Origin: Microvelia longipes
Taxonomy: Eukaryota > Arthropoda > Insecta > Hemiptera > Veliidae
Direction: 5' to 3'
Assembly: GCA_018340805.1 (NCBI GenBank)
Contig: JACMZG010001908.1
Coordinates: 37,443,558 to 37,507,557 of the forward strand
Length of the DNA: 64,000 nucleotides
Position numbers and translations under genes: made by a program. Below the pieces are notes generated by a model. That model ran no database searches. It was given only the letters and a program-made list of their open reading frames with translations, and had not been told where the DNA came from. Of this stretch, positions 1 to 12,718 are shown piece by piece (position 1 is the stretch's first letter; the number at the start of each line of letters is the position of its first letter).

Positions 1-949
1 TCACTGGATTTTAAGCTTGGATGAATAAATGCCTTGTTTTGATAATTTATATACAGTATAGGACCAAGAGAAAGGGGTAGCATAAAAGATATAATGACAT
101 CGGTATGAGAATATAAGCTTGAAATGATGCTTCTAAAAACCATAACCCAAAAAACAACCCAAAATAACAAAATGTAATTTCAATTAAAATATTATATGGG
201 AAATTTTACAAAAACATCCTCAAGGGAGTCAAAAGTTGTCAACAACCTGACAAAAAATCCTAAAAACGAGCTTTTCAGAATTTTTTAGGGAAATATTTTT
301 AAAAGGGGTGAACAATGAGTAAGTACCCAGGGGGTGTCATTTCTTCCCTCTGATTTAGAGAGCTGAAAATATTAGGATAATTTTCCAAAGGGAATGAAAA
401 TTACACCCTACCTACAATTTTTTTCTTTGCTTGTCACTCTAATCTTTTTATTCTAAAATTTAACGCTTCCTGAAATTCTTTAATTAACCCTAAAAATGGT
501 GACTCGTCTGTTTCTAATTAGAGTTTTACACTCAATTAGCTATTAACAAGTAAACTCTAAAAGCATATTTCATTATTTTACTCATAACTACATAAAAACT
601 AATTCCTTTACTACAGTTATTACTTTTAAATTTAAAAATACTCTTTCAAATTTGCAGACATGGCATACCAGTGAAAACTTTTTAATCTACTTTGTATGAC
701 CGGGGGTTTAAACAAGAGCATTAGAACACTCAGGTGGGTCCTGTATGCAAAACCAAACATTAATCAATGCGTTGTTTGAGCATTTTTTTTAAAGAGTCAG
801 TAGTATTCCACTTGAGTTCAGAGACAATATGATTTTTTTAAAATAGAAGCTAATATTATTTTATGCCAAAATGTTCTCATCTTTAAGTCTATGAAAATAA
901 TTCATAATCTATTTTAGTGTGCAATGCTAAGGTTGCGTTAGGTCTATGA
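1..949. other. AT-rich stretch, nothing recognised
   Basis: No frame, repeat unit or RNA gene that I can support. Confidence 0.5.
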
Positions 950-1715
950 AGAAATAAATTGGATACGGAAACCTCAGAACTTTTCCTCATCACATCGGAT
1001 TCGCTATACGCTCATCCTCCCTACTTCGGACTCGGAGAATATACAAGTCGTTAAATTTACACTGCAACGCTTCTTCGGACACGCTTAGCTCGTCCTCAGA
1101 TAGTAAATACATCCGTTTTATTCCTAGCGGTCGCCCATACAGCAATGACCATGCTCAATGATGCTTAACATATTTGATCCAACAAAAATCATAAATATAC
1201 TTTTAGTATTAAAACGTAACTTAATGTAGTTATTTATTACGTAAAGGCATATATTTGTACCGAATTCAAATTCAATTGAATTATTTTTATATCTTTTACA
1301 CTTTTTTAAAAAACGCACACAAGTCATTTAATAACAGTTGAAGAGATTTTTATTGAGAGATTTATTGATTGAGATGCCCGCCAAATCTCAATCCAATCGC
1401 ATCATTTTTCCGCGTTTTTCGAAATTTACGCCGAGTCGTTATTGCGGGTTAATGACGTCCTAAAAAAATATTTTCCGAATAGCACAACTATAGCGGTAGA
1501 CTGATTTTTGTACAAAGAGTCAACTCTCTAGCATAAATACACTAGGAGCTACGATGGTAACAGAGACACACACACACATACACTAACACAAACACGCAGA
1601 CAACTTTGTAAAAACCTTTTTGGAGACCTTAGAAACACCTGAAACGAATAATGCCGGTGACATCCCGGTTTTGGATCTTCCTTTTCGTATATACCTACGG
1701 TATAAATGAGGAAAA
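950..1715 (-). repeat. Family A interspersed repeat, copy 1 (long)
   Basis: Begins GGATACGGAAACCTCAGAAC, then two versions of the internal motif (TCGGATTCGCTATACGCTCA and CTTCGGACACGCTTAGCTCG), GGTCGCCC, then about 500 bp holding AACGCACACAAGTCATTTAA, TATTGCGGGTTAATGACGTC, TCAACTCTCTAGCATAAAT, an (AC)n stretch and ACACCTGAAACGAATAATGC. It ends in an imperfect hairpin with arms TTTTCGTATATACC and GGTATAAATGAGGAAAA (about 1682-1715). No reading frame is conserved between copies. Identity of the family is unknown to me. Confidence 0.8.
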
Positions 1716-4282
1716 GTAAAACTCAAAAGCTGTATCTACAACTTAATCAAACATGTAAGGTAGCTGAAATGGTTCAGTAGATTAGTGCCTCAGTTTACAA
1801 ACATGTAGTGATCTGCTTAAAGAAGTTTTAGTAACCAAAATATGGAATGAAGTATAAATCTTAGAAAAGAAAGATGTTACATTGTTTGTTTTAAAATTAA
1901 GGGGGATAAAGTTCGTTCTGTCATGTAATTTATTTTAATAAGTTTTATTATTGTTTTCTGGTTACTAAAAAGACACTATGATTAATATAATTATCTCATA
2001 TAGGGCTAAGTTTAATGGAGTACAAAAACAGATTTATTTCTGCCTCGGGTAAAACTTGCAAAGAGGATGGTGGGGCTCGCACTTTACTTCTTATTATTCA
2101 TGTATGCGTGTAAAAGTTTTAGATTAAAACTTGTATGTTATAACAATATTTCATGCGTTGGGGCAACAAGCAAGAAAGCCTAAAGAGACCTCCAACTGAG
2201 AATGAATCCTTACATTGAGGCAAAATAATAGAGTTTATTCAAGGAGGGTGGTATGTTTGAAAGGAAACATAAGAAAAGTGGAGTGGGGGTGTGACGTCAC
2301 ATATGAAGGAATCCCTTGTATAGAGTTAGAGGGGTTCCACAAGTCTCTGTTTGTTTTAGTAAGTACAGTCTTTGGGTAAATAGAAGCGTTAATTACATCT
2401 GGTAGAAACGCGCCTAATATGTTTTATTGGCGCGCGACATGTCGCAAAGCTTTTGCTTTCGTTCCATCTCCGCAAATCAAATTAGAACCTTAGGCACTTT
2501 CAACGTAATTTGTTTCAATTTAGATGGCTGGAAGAAAAGGAAGGACTTCCCCCACCATCCAGTTTAATAACAAACTCTGTATAATTTTACTTTTCATAAA
2601 TGAAAATTATTTTGCTTAGACGAGAGAGCCTCCCTGCAATGTTTTCTCTAAGACGAAGATTATTAATGAGTATCTTAACTTAATAACATATTCTCTCTAC
2701 TTTCTCCGCTCTCCAAAATCTTCCTTCAATTTTATATAATAAAAATTTATAACAATATTTTCATAACATATTTATTTTAACTTTTATAAAACATTTCTTT
2801 ATTCCTCTTAATGTTATCAACAATCTAGATAAACTTAATTTATTAATGTTCAAAAAAATGTTCTTCAAATTACCCTTTTCAAATCAAACTTAAATTTATT
2901 TATATCAATTTTCTAGTAAAGGACAGGGTACCAGGCTACCTGTAGAGATATGGCATTTATGGCAAAAAACACGAATAATTATTTAAACATCTTATAAGAG
3001 CTTTACTTATAATTAACAACAAAGACTTAAGAAACGGCTAAGATGTGTATTAGTTTTATACTAAACACATATAAATATAGCATTGTATTCTCAATTTAAA
3101 TTAAAACGTAAGTGATCTGGATAAGATAAATTACAAAGAGCATATAACATAAACTGGTTCTTCATAAAGTAAATCCAGTTTAGCAATCGGTACATAACTA
3201 TCAGTGGTAGAGTTCCCATTCCCAGAGGCCCATTTTATAAATATTTTATACACATTATTCCAAGTATTTGTACCTATAATAAAAAAGATGTTTATGTAAA
3301 AAAATAATGATTCAATACATACAAAAAAAATAATTGTGCCTCTAATAATCTTGAAGCTATGTTTTCAAAACGATATATCAAGCATTTTAAACAAAATAAA
3401 AAAAAAGAGATGATGTTATAACAAATGCAACAACCGGTAGCAAATATCTGGACCTTATAATCTTCATACCATTATAACCACACCCGTTAAATAACACAAA
3501 GTTTACTTTTTTATGAACTTCGTGCTTAAATTATAAAAAATACTCATTATCAAGTTTTTCGGTGCATAAGAAAATCCTAATAAAAAGAATCAGAAATCTA
3601 AAATACTATAATCTAAGGAAAATCGCTATGCCAGGGGTATTATCTAAAAGATATCCAAGGGTAATCTTTAGATCAAAATTACAATAACAAAATTGTAAGT
3701 AGCGAAACAACTTTATTATTCTGCGCAATCAAATTGAAACTAATGGATGATAACTCATCAATTTAGGTAAAAACATTGCGTACCAAGGAATCGAAATAAC
3801 ATATTTTTATATTCAATAACAGTAGACAACCGGCTGCGTTCTCAAATATCGCACAGATAAATTAGGTTTCAGATAATTTAAACTTTTTCGATGTTTAAGT
3901 TTTTATGGACTCAACTCTTATGTTTTATTGTGAGCTATTTCTTCGCTCAAAATGTTTATGCGATGTGTATTGACGTCGGCAAGAAAAACGGGACCTATAG
4001 AATTTATTCCACCAGTTTTCTTTGCTAAAATCATTAACATTTCACTAACAAGAAGATTTTTATTTGATTTATTATCAAAAACAATATGATGAATCAGCAC
4101 TTTGGGTATTACAGTTAATTGCGTTTTAGCGACATGATGAGATTTGGAAGAGAAGCAAACCAGCAACATTACTCAGACTTTACTACACATCAAGGCAATT
4201 TAACACACACATTAAATTTAACACTCATTAAAACATTAACACACAGATGAGAAAAAACCAAAAATTAAGATTTTTTAATAAA
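1716..4282. other. Non-coding stretch with a GC-richer patch
   Basis: Mostly AT-rich. A patch at 2040-2540 is GC-richer, with the CRE and short palindromes listed separately. The open frame on the minus strand at 3918-4169 has no family resemblance. Confidence 0.5.
2292..2299. promoter_or_regulatory. Full CRE palindrome TGACGTCA
   Basis: A perfect CRE/ATF site in a GC-richer patch (2040-2540) that also holds a GCGCC hairpin (2409-2435) and GCGACATGTCGC (2434-2445). The patch could be a regulatory island, but no transcript start is identified. Confidence 0.3.
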
Positions 4283-4497
4283 ATAATGATAAGGAAGTTA
4301 AAGCGTCAGTATTTATACTGACCTTAGACACCACGGAGGCTAGGGTTTGCATCCCAGATTACGCTGTTAAAAAAAAATCAAATAAGTTATCGCTAACTTT
4401 AAATTACACTTTAATGGTAACGAATGCCTCAATACCACCTGAAAGGGTAGCCGCAGCTTAGAGCCACAAGACTCTGAACGGGTATTATTGTTATTTT
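4283..4497 (+). mobile_element. tRNA-derived SINE, decayed copy
   Basis: Matches the 35657 copy from just after box A (GTTAAAGCGTCAGT) through a degraded box B (GGTTTGCATCCC), the CTTTAAATTACACTTTAATG core and CTCTGAACGGGTATTATTG at the tail. The 5' end is missing or diverged, and the conserved CCCGAGG block has decayed. No duplication found. Confidence 0.75.
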
Positions 4498-5534
4498 AAA
4501 TGAGGCCGTGAGGATTAAAAGCCTTAAGGCCATCATCAGTATCCGACCAAAAAACAAAAAAAAACAAATAATTTTTGATAATTCACTCAAAGAATAGTTA
4601 GAAAGTAGAAATTTCTTCAACTTCAAGAATTAACTTATTTGACCTGGTCAAATTAATTGTGGAGCGATACTCGTCAGCGATATTCGTCATCCATATATTC
4701 CTTGTGCTACACAATAAATTAAAATTATTTTATTCAAAACTAAGGGCGGGCATTTTCGTTAATAACAGAAATATGTCGTATTTAATACCAAGCAATTTTC
4801 TTGGATCGGTCGACTTATGTTAACAAAATAATACAGAAGCATTGCTACAAGAATTAAATATAGAATTATCTTTATTGAATCAAATTTAGAGGAATGAAGG
4901 AACTGACAAAACAATATATTTGTAACAGCTACTAGTTAAAATAAGCCTCTTTTATAATATCTTTTGTAAAACTTGAAAATAGTATCAGAAATATAAACAA
5001 ACAAAAATCTAACATAGCTATTTCCTGATTTTTTTCATTTTAAAATTGCTTAAAAGTTAATGTTTCCTAAAAAAGGAAGGAAATGTAACTAAGAAATATA
5101 ATTTGTGAATTGTATGTAAATAATATACGTCAATCTAAAAAAATTAAAGATGAAGATTTTTATTATTTTTATTATTAACTTTAAATTTAATTTTGCTCTC
5201 GATAAGTGCCTTTTAGTATCTCAAGATGTAAAAGTATATAAAGCTTTATACATTATCACAGAGCAAGAGGCACACATAAAAAATTGAGTCTCTAGTACTC
5301 TAAAACAAAGGGATAATAATACTCAGACAATAAAAATTAATAAAACAATCAATAGAATCAAAAGTAGAACCGGAGGCAATCCGGATTTAGTACTTATTTC
5401 TCCCATTTCTAGCGGAAGTACCTTAATTATTCAATCATTATTCAAGGGCATCAAAAATTTTAGTGATAATGTATACTTTAAGTCATTTTAAGAAATATTA
5501 TAAAATATATTTGTAGTTTTTCTAAATTTAAAAA
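4498..5534. other. AT-rich stretch, nothing recognised
   Basis: No feature beyond low-complexity A/T text. Confidence 0.5.
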
Positions 5535-6710
5535 TTGGATACGGGGAACTTGAGGATGAACTACGCTCATCCTCCCTACTACTACTACTTCAAACTTGCT
5601 TCGATGGCTCTCGGACAGTAAATACATTCCTTTAATTTCCAGTTGTGGCCCATCTAGGCACTGACCTCCCTAGAAGCAGTTAAATCATTGTCACAACACG
5701 CTGTTTTTTTTTAAACAAGTTCTTTATTGGCAAAAGTAATACAATACTTATTTTGTGTATACCGGGAGCCATATTATATTTATCGATTAGGGTAATTTGT
5801 GCCTCTTTATTTTATTTATTTATTTGTTATTTTTGTGGTATGAATTTTGATTATTTTTTGGGTTGTGAAGGGGTTTGTTTGGGTCAAGGATAATTTTATA
5901 TTTTTTGGTTTGGGTATTTTATTTTTTATTTATTTTTTTTTGGGCGATTGTCAAAAGGTATTTTTGGTGGTGTTTTGAATAGGATTATATTGTATAGGTA
6001 GTTTGCAGGAGTTTCAAAAAGGTTGCCTATGCAGTCTGTGGACTGACTTTTAATGATTCAACCTGCCATTTGCCTGTAAAATTGAGGGAAACCACAGAAA
6101 AAACTCAATTAGGTTGATCGGACACGCGGGTTCTGGGTGTAAAGGTTATGTTATTATTTTTTTACGTTTGGGGGTTTAACTGTTAAGGTTTGGTCTCTAG
6201 ATTTTTTTTTGAGGCTAAGGGGAATAGTTAATTTTATTTACGAATTTGAGTGTATTTATTATATTTTTTAATTTTGAGAAGAGCAGAGTCTTGATTTTTT
6301 TAGTATTGTCTTGGATATCTTGAAGTTTGACATCTTGATATTATTTTGTCCGTTCTGTCTTGTATTACAACACGCTGTTAAAATGAATATTGTAAAATTT
6401 GCTAAGCATTTGACGTACAGAATTTCGAATCGATCCAATCATTTTTCTGCGTTTAAATTTTACACTTTTAGCTACATAATTAACGGTGCTTATTTACGTG
6501 ATTAAATAATTATTTTCAGGCACAATTAGACCCAAAAATTGTTTTTAAGCCAAGTTTCAACTCTCTAGCATGAACACACCGAGAACTAGGACGATAACTC
6601 ACCACAACTTAAAAAACTACTTAGGACGTCTTAAAAATCTCGAAACGAATAATTTAGAGGAACTCTCGGTTTTGAATTTTTAGTACAACCACAGTACTTT
6701 TTCCACAAAA
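5535..6710 (-). repeat. Family A interspersed repeat, copy 2, split by a retroposon
   Basis: The left part 5535-5705 has GGATACGGGGAACTTGAGGA, the CGCTCATCCTCC motif and CATCTAGGCACTGACCTCC. The right part 6367-6710 has TCGAATCGATCCAATCATT, GTTTCAACTCTCTAGCATG and TCTCGAAACGAATAATTTAG. The gap is the insertion 5706-6366, marked by a 13-bp duplication. Confidence 0.78.
5706..6366 (-). mobile_element. Poly(A)-tailed retroposon with 13-bp target duplication
   Basis: Flanked by ACAACACGCTGTT (5693-5705 and 6367-6379). It starts with T7, whose complement is an A tail, and on the minus strand AATAAAG lies 11 bases before the tail. The interior includes GTGGTTTCCCTCAATTTTAC and CATTTGCCTGTAAAATTGAG-type text (about 6065-6100). 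There is no open frame of note. A duplicated target, terminal A tract and polyadenylation signal together indicate LINE-type retroposition, either a 5'-truncated LINE or a processed RNA. It lies inside family A copy 2. Confidence 0.85.
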
Positions 6711-9499
6711 ATCAATTAAACCCAAAACATTTCAAAATAACATGTTTCAAAAAAACATGTAGATAAACAATTATTAACAAAAGTACATAAAATATGTAAA
6801 TAAAATTAAATAACATTTTTAAAATTGCAAAAAAAATTAAGATTAATATTACCACTTTTAAAAAAAATCTTTTAGATCACGACTAAATACAAAAAACATT
6901 ATAGAACCCAATCTCAATCACATTATAAATCCTATAAAAAAAGAACCTGATCCTCAACTCTATATAATGTGGGAAAATATAATGTTTCCTAATAAAAAGA
7001 AAGGGCGCTATAATTCTGCCCTGCTAAGAGTTATTTATGAGTCAAGTAATAAACAGTCTAATCATAGAGCACTGGGCCTCGCACTGAACCCTGCGCGACC
7101 CCTTGACCACAACCCTATATTTTCTTTTATAAAATATTTTAAACACCACCCACGTGATCAACTAAATGGTAAGATACAAAAATTAAAACAGAATATATTT
7201 GTGTATTTTTTAAAAATTATAGACAACAACTTTTTATTTTTTATGATTGATGAAACTTAATATATAAAGCGAATACTTTAAAATATAGATAATAAATTAT
7301 TTATTTTTCTTTTTAAATTCTTTTATAAAGTGTATTTTATAAAAGCGTTTATTTATTAGATTTAGTTTTCAAAAGGTTTAAAGATTAAGTATTTATAAAA
7401 CTTTATTCGTGATAAATAATTTAAAATTGTATATAAAAGTTAATTCAAAAAATGTATAAATAGTACGTAGCTTACATCTATCTTAAATTATTGGTTTTAT
7501 AAAAGTGAAATGGACAATGACTAAGTTAATGAAAACAAGAGGTCTCGGTGCTAGAGGGCCGATTTGCGGCCTCCGCACCTTTCCACAATAATGTCCTGTA
7601 TTAGGTTGTCGTATTAGTAGTCTTTGTAAGTGGCATACTGACACAATATTAGCAAATTTTAAATTGTTAAATTTATTAGTCAAAAAACGTTATTTATTTA
7701 TGCTTTTATTTTTCGGACACAGGATTTTATATATATATAAATAAATAATAATGTTATTTATTTATATAAAGTTCTATACGTTAAACAATACAATTGTCAC
7801 CAATATAAAAAGAGTATTGTATCTTCGTAATTTTTACCATTTATAGAGGTATGTGTATAATTCTAAGTTTATAATTTAAGTGAATTTTTGATTATTTTCA
7901 AAATCATGAACAGAAAATCCACCTACCCCCTGTCCCTCTTTATGACACTAATCTTATAATGAGTAATATGTAATTTTTATACGGTAAACACAAAAATATA
8001 TGTTTTTTTTATCCCCTTAATAAAACAGAAGATAATACTTCACACATCACATATTATGTTATTGAAGTTGTAAACTAGGCGTAATGTGATTTTAATTTCG
8101 ACCAATTCTATTTAAATAGATGACGACCTTAGGCAACTTATTAAATATCAAGAATTTTAATAAATTTGTACCTAATATTGTAGGTCTATAAAATACTAAC
8201 ATATATTTAGATACCGGCCGAGAAGTTAAAAAATGGGAAAAAATATAAGCACTTGCATGGAATTTTAATACCGAGGTATAGCCTCTAATCACATGATAAA
8301 CATAAATCCCACTATAAATATATTTATTTATACTTATAGTTTCAACCACGTGTAATTTTTAAAATTCAATAAAATAATGTAAATAACGTCATGAGGCCTA
8401 AATTTGGATAAATAATTGGCTATAAAAAGCAACGGTAGTTCACTCATCATATTGTTTAGTTCTAAATCCGCCTCGCAATATAAATATCGAAATTCACAGC
8501 ACTAGTCAGAAATGAATAATTTGTAGGGGTGAAAAAATTAACAGTATAATTCAATTAACTAATTTTTAACTTGATTTGTCAGGTGTCAATGAGAAACGTT
8601 CCCTTGCAGAGTTCGAGAAAAACAAAAATAGGGGAAGGGAGTGGAAGACAAAAAATTACATAGAAGATCCGCACTGATCTATAAAACAAAATAAAACATG
8701 AGTACTTTTTAAAATGAAATTCATGTACTATGTCCATTGTTCGAATCAATGCTTTATAAATACATCTATAGTTTTTTGTGAGATTTATTAAAAATGTACA
8801 ATGAGTTACAACAATAATAGACGAGATGACAGTAATGTTAAACATGTATAGCATAATAGAGAGCAAAGGGGTTACAAATGAGGGGTTCCTATAGAAGGGG
8901 TTATAAAACATTGTGAAATAATTGTCACAGAAAACATTTTTGTTTGAGTGATTGAAAAATAAAAATAAAAATTGACATTTTTTTATAACTAGAAGATCAT
9001 TGTTAGTTCTCTTAAAAGATTGCTACGCATATCTGAAGCATTGTCAATATTTGTAATATCGATTGTAAAAGTAGGGTTCTTTCCTTTCTATGCTCTACGG
9101 TCAAAATATAGCATAGACATAAACAATAATTAAATAAGAGCCCTTTGCACTCTTGGCCGCTGCACGGAGTAGTCGCTGGGTCATGCTTCGCAAACTCCTG
9201 ATTTGTATTACTGTAGCAATTTGACGTATGGTAGTTTCCGAATGTATTAGTTGAATCTATGTTTCGTAAACATCACGTTTACAAAAAAATATACATGTCA
9301 AACGATAAAATCACAAGTAATGGTGATTTACGTTATCATGTCCCATAGTAAACCTTAACAAATATATTCATTATCATTGAGTTCGCCCCCCCCCTTAAAA
9401 CCATGACCCTAACCCCATTAGATAATTTTTCGTTCAAAAATTCACTAAAAAATAAAATGAATAATTAAAACCTGAGAGATAGTTGAAGATTAATCACCA
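6711..9499. other. AT-rich stretch with short GC-richer islets
   Basis: The islets at 7070-7110 (TGGGCCTCGCACTGAACCC) and 7540-7590 (GAGGGCCGATTTGCGGCCTC) may be repeat relics. The minus-strand frame 8579-8911 is hydrophobic chance coding typical of AT-rich DNA. A C10 run lies at 9387. Confidence 0.45.
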
Positions 9500-9830
9500 A
9501 ACCATTTTATAAATAATATTAAAAATGGCAGCAAGTTCAAAATGCTTTAGTTTCCGCTTCTTTTAATATAAAAATATCAAGGAACTTAATTATTAGAAAC
9601 ATTTTTAGGAACTTTCTTACTAGAAATACATTTAAGGAATCTTACAAAAAACTAAATTCCCAATATGGCAGCAAGTTTAACATACTTTAGTTTCAGCTCC
9701 TTTTAATAGAAATATATTAAAGAATCTTATAAATAATGTAATTCCTAATATGACTATAACAGCAAGTTCGCTATGCTTTAGCTTCAGCTTTAGCTTCTTT
9801 TAATAAAAATATAGTATTGTAGTTTATATA
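9500..9830. repeat. Degenerate tandem repeat, three units
   Basis: Three units beginning near 9525, 9665 and 9750 share ATGGCAGCAAGTT, ATGCTTTAGTTTC.GCT and CTTTTAATA.AAATAT. Unit lengths are 140, 85 and about 75 bp because of indels. No frame is kept between units. Confidence 0.7.
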
Positions 9831-12128
9831 AAATATATAAAACCCTATGTTAGGAATATTATGAGATTAGGAACTCCAAGCAGAGGCCGACAGTCCGATA
9901 AATGTATGGAGTGGCCGGCCTATATTCGTATAGGCCTATCTATAGTCTATAGAGTTCAGTAAGCGACAGAAAAGCAAATTATTGGTGCTAAAAATCATAG
10001 AGATAAATGCTTTTAATGATAATGCTTATAAGATAGACTTAGGATAATATACTTATAGGATAATCAGCACCCTTTACGTCAGTAATTAATGTAATAATAC
10101 ATATTTAACAAACTACAAGTTACGTAAAAAAGCAATTAATTCAGATTACATAAAATGTAAAATAATAGGTATATATTCTCCACAGTAAATATACTTAGGT
10201 GGTTGAATATAATATAATATAATATGTACGTTTAGATTTCCATAGGAGTCCCAGCAAAGATATTTTAAACCTTCCACTGTATTTTATGTCACCTCCATAA
10301 ATTATGTAAATATTATATAATTATATAATAAATAAAATACATTTCATAAAGATAATATATTAATAATATTTATATAAATTATATAAATGACGGGCATTTA
10401 TTTTTATAAATAATAATATTTCTCAAGAATACAGTGGCTAATTTATTATTGAGATCATGTTATGAGAATATATTTAAAATAATTGTTACGATATCAAGCA
10501 CAAGGCAATAAAGAGAAGACAATAGGCTATAATTGGAGGGTTACCGAAAATCGGAAAATAATAGATTTATAAACCTAGGAGCAAATCCAATATAAAGGGG
10601 ACAAAAATACGACAAGGAAAACTACAAAAAAATGATTCTGGAAGAGGTAAGAGCTACTAAGAGCTAAAGAGCTATAAAAAAAACCTCAGTGAATCCACGG
10701 GTTTAAGAATCCTTTAAATTTCTAACAAAACAAAATAAGCTTTATTAAATTAGCCATTTATCATAAAGCATAATATGTTACCCCGATAAAAATAAAATCA
10801 ATAAACAAAATAAAAATCGCACGATAGAAGCATGACAAGACAAAAGGCAAATCAATTGTGACGTCGAGTGCGCATCTGCATCTCTTCCTAAACAAAGACT
10901 AAGTAACATTTCAAATCAAGAGAGGGGGCTTGTACGCTTAGCACTTTGTAGACAGATGGAAGACATTCATAATCCAACAGCATATTAATGTAAGTATTAA
11001 ACATTTAAAAAACTTCTATATTGGCCACTATAAGAAGGTATTGTTAGTCTTAAAAGAAGGGTATTGATTAAACTAAACCCAGAAGGCAAGTACAAGCACC
11101 ATACTTATGGTTTAACTATAACCTCTTTACAAAATCTAAACATTTCTATGAAATCATTTACAAGCGTAACAAACTGGAATATTATCATAAAAATGTTACC
11201 ACTTAATAACAAGTGAATGGTTTTATAACGAGGTATAGTTGATATAAAATTGTATATTATTGTTATAAAATACATCTGTCTATTTATTAGAAGGGTGTTA
11301 AAAAAACTACTTGTAAAATAAGTTAAGAGTGAATAGTTTAGACTTTAGAAATAGTTAAGTATAGGAAGATATAAAGATGGTGTTATTAAATATGCAGGTA
11401 CGGAAACAATAATCTAGGAATTAGATTTTAAAAAGGTATAGAGTAAATTTAAACAAAAAAAAGTACAAACAAAATCTGAGATAACCAATAGTGTTATATT
11501 TTTTAGCGAATTTTCAAAGAAAAAAATGAGCTTGTGAGATTGGGATCATGGAGTAGGGGGAGAGAAGGGAGGTAGATTTTTTGGAAGTGGTGGTCATCCT
11601 GATCAAGAATATAGATGTATATGTGTGTGTGTGTGTATGTATATATGTATGTATGTACGAGATCTTTGTGCCCTAGACGTTTCTATGGGACACGATAACT
11701 TTCGAACGCATGTAATAAAGCGAAGTTAAAGTTAAAACAAAAATCAACCTTGTTAATGTCCCGAACCCTATTGTTTATGAAAAAAGTGTTACGTCATTAA
11801 ACTACAAAAATTACGCCACAAACATTTCAAAAAATCACAAATCTTCAAATAGTGTAGACTGGGCTAAATTTTTTACACATATACTAAAAAGTATGGTGCA
11901 TAGACATACAAAGATTCATTGTATTGCGTGGAGCGGCATAGAGACCGAAGGCATCTTGTTTTAAGTACGGAAAAGGATAGGAAACATAAAAAATGCAGCT
12001 TATTTAGTTAAATCGTCGTTGAATAAAACTTAATCTTCAACATACAGCTGTTCAAGTAATACAAAGTAAAGCAGATATTTTATAATATTACAGAATTATG
12101 CCATATTAAATAAAAAAATACATACATA
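9831..12128. other. AT-rich stretch, few features
   Basis: Contains the microsatellite 11612-11658. Just after it, text like GGGACACGATAACTTTCGAA resembles dispersed-repeat sequence. Otherwise nothing recognised. Confidence 0.45.
11612..11658. repeat. (GT)n / ATGT microsatellite
   Basis: GTATATGTGTGTGTGTGTGT followed by ATGTATATATGTATGTATGT. Confidence 0.9.
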
Positions 12129-12718
12129 CAGGGTGGTACATTTCAAATACATCATCCTAAATGCTCAACTTGAGATGGAGCTATCGAGATAACTATAGTG
12201 TCTACCCCCACCAAGTCGACATTTGTGAACAGAAGTTACTATTTTTTTTTGTACCCGGCTTGCAAGTCAGGCAATCTAATTTTAAAAATGTATTTTTCTT
12301 CGGTAAGTTTAAAACGTCAATTTAGAGCATATGGAGCATTTCTAAAACGACGTCATATCCTGGAAAACTTTATACTAATTTGATTCAAGTCTGGTGAGTT
12401 TTCCCTAACCTTTATTTTTCCATAGAATTTATTAAAATTAAATCATGTACCAGTAATCGAATTTTCATAAAGAATGGCTATGAATTCCTAACGAAAAATT
12501 ACCGGAACTTATTGGTACGTGTATTAAAATTTTCTGCTTAACAATATGGTATGCTCAAATTTGTTACAGTTATTTCAGAAAAACACTTGGGTAAAGAGAT
12601 GATTCTAAAAAAATTAATGAGTTATTTCAAGTCACAGTAGTTAACTTATTTGGGGTATCAAGATAGCTCTAAATGAAGCTAAGATGGACGTTTTTGAAAT
12701 GTACCCCCCCCCCCCCGG
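12129..12718. mobile_element. Non-autonomous DNA transposon with terminal inverted repeats
   Basis: The left end GGGTGGTACATTTCAAATAC is mirrored by GTTTTTGAAATGTACCCCCC at the right. The similarity continues inward for about 55 bp (GAGCTATCGAGATA versus the complement of TATCAAGATAGCTC). The right end has a C13 run. No transposase frame is present. The superfamily is not assigned; a flanking duplication is not clear. Confidence 0.65.

Noticed and set aside
8579..8911. 110-codon hydrophobic frame as a membrane protein
   Set aside because: Phe/Ile/Tyr-rich chance translation of AT-rich DNA with no domain, start context or splice support.
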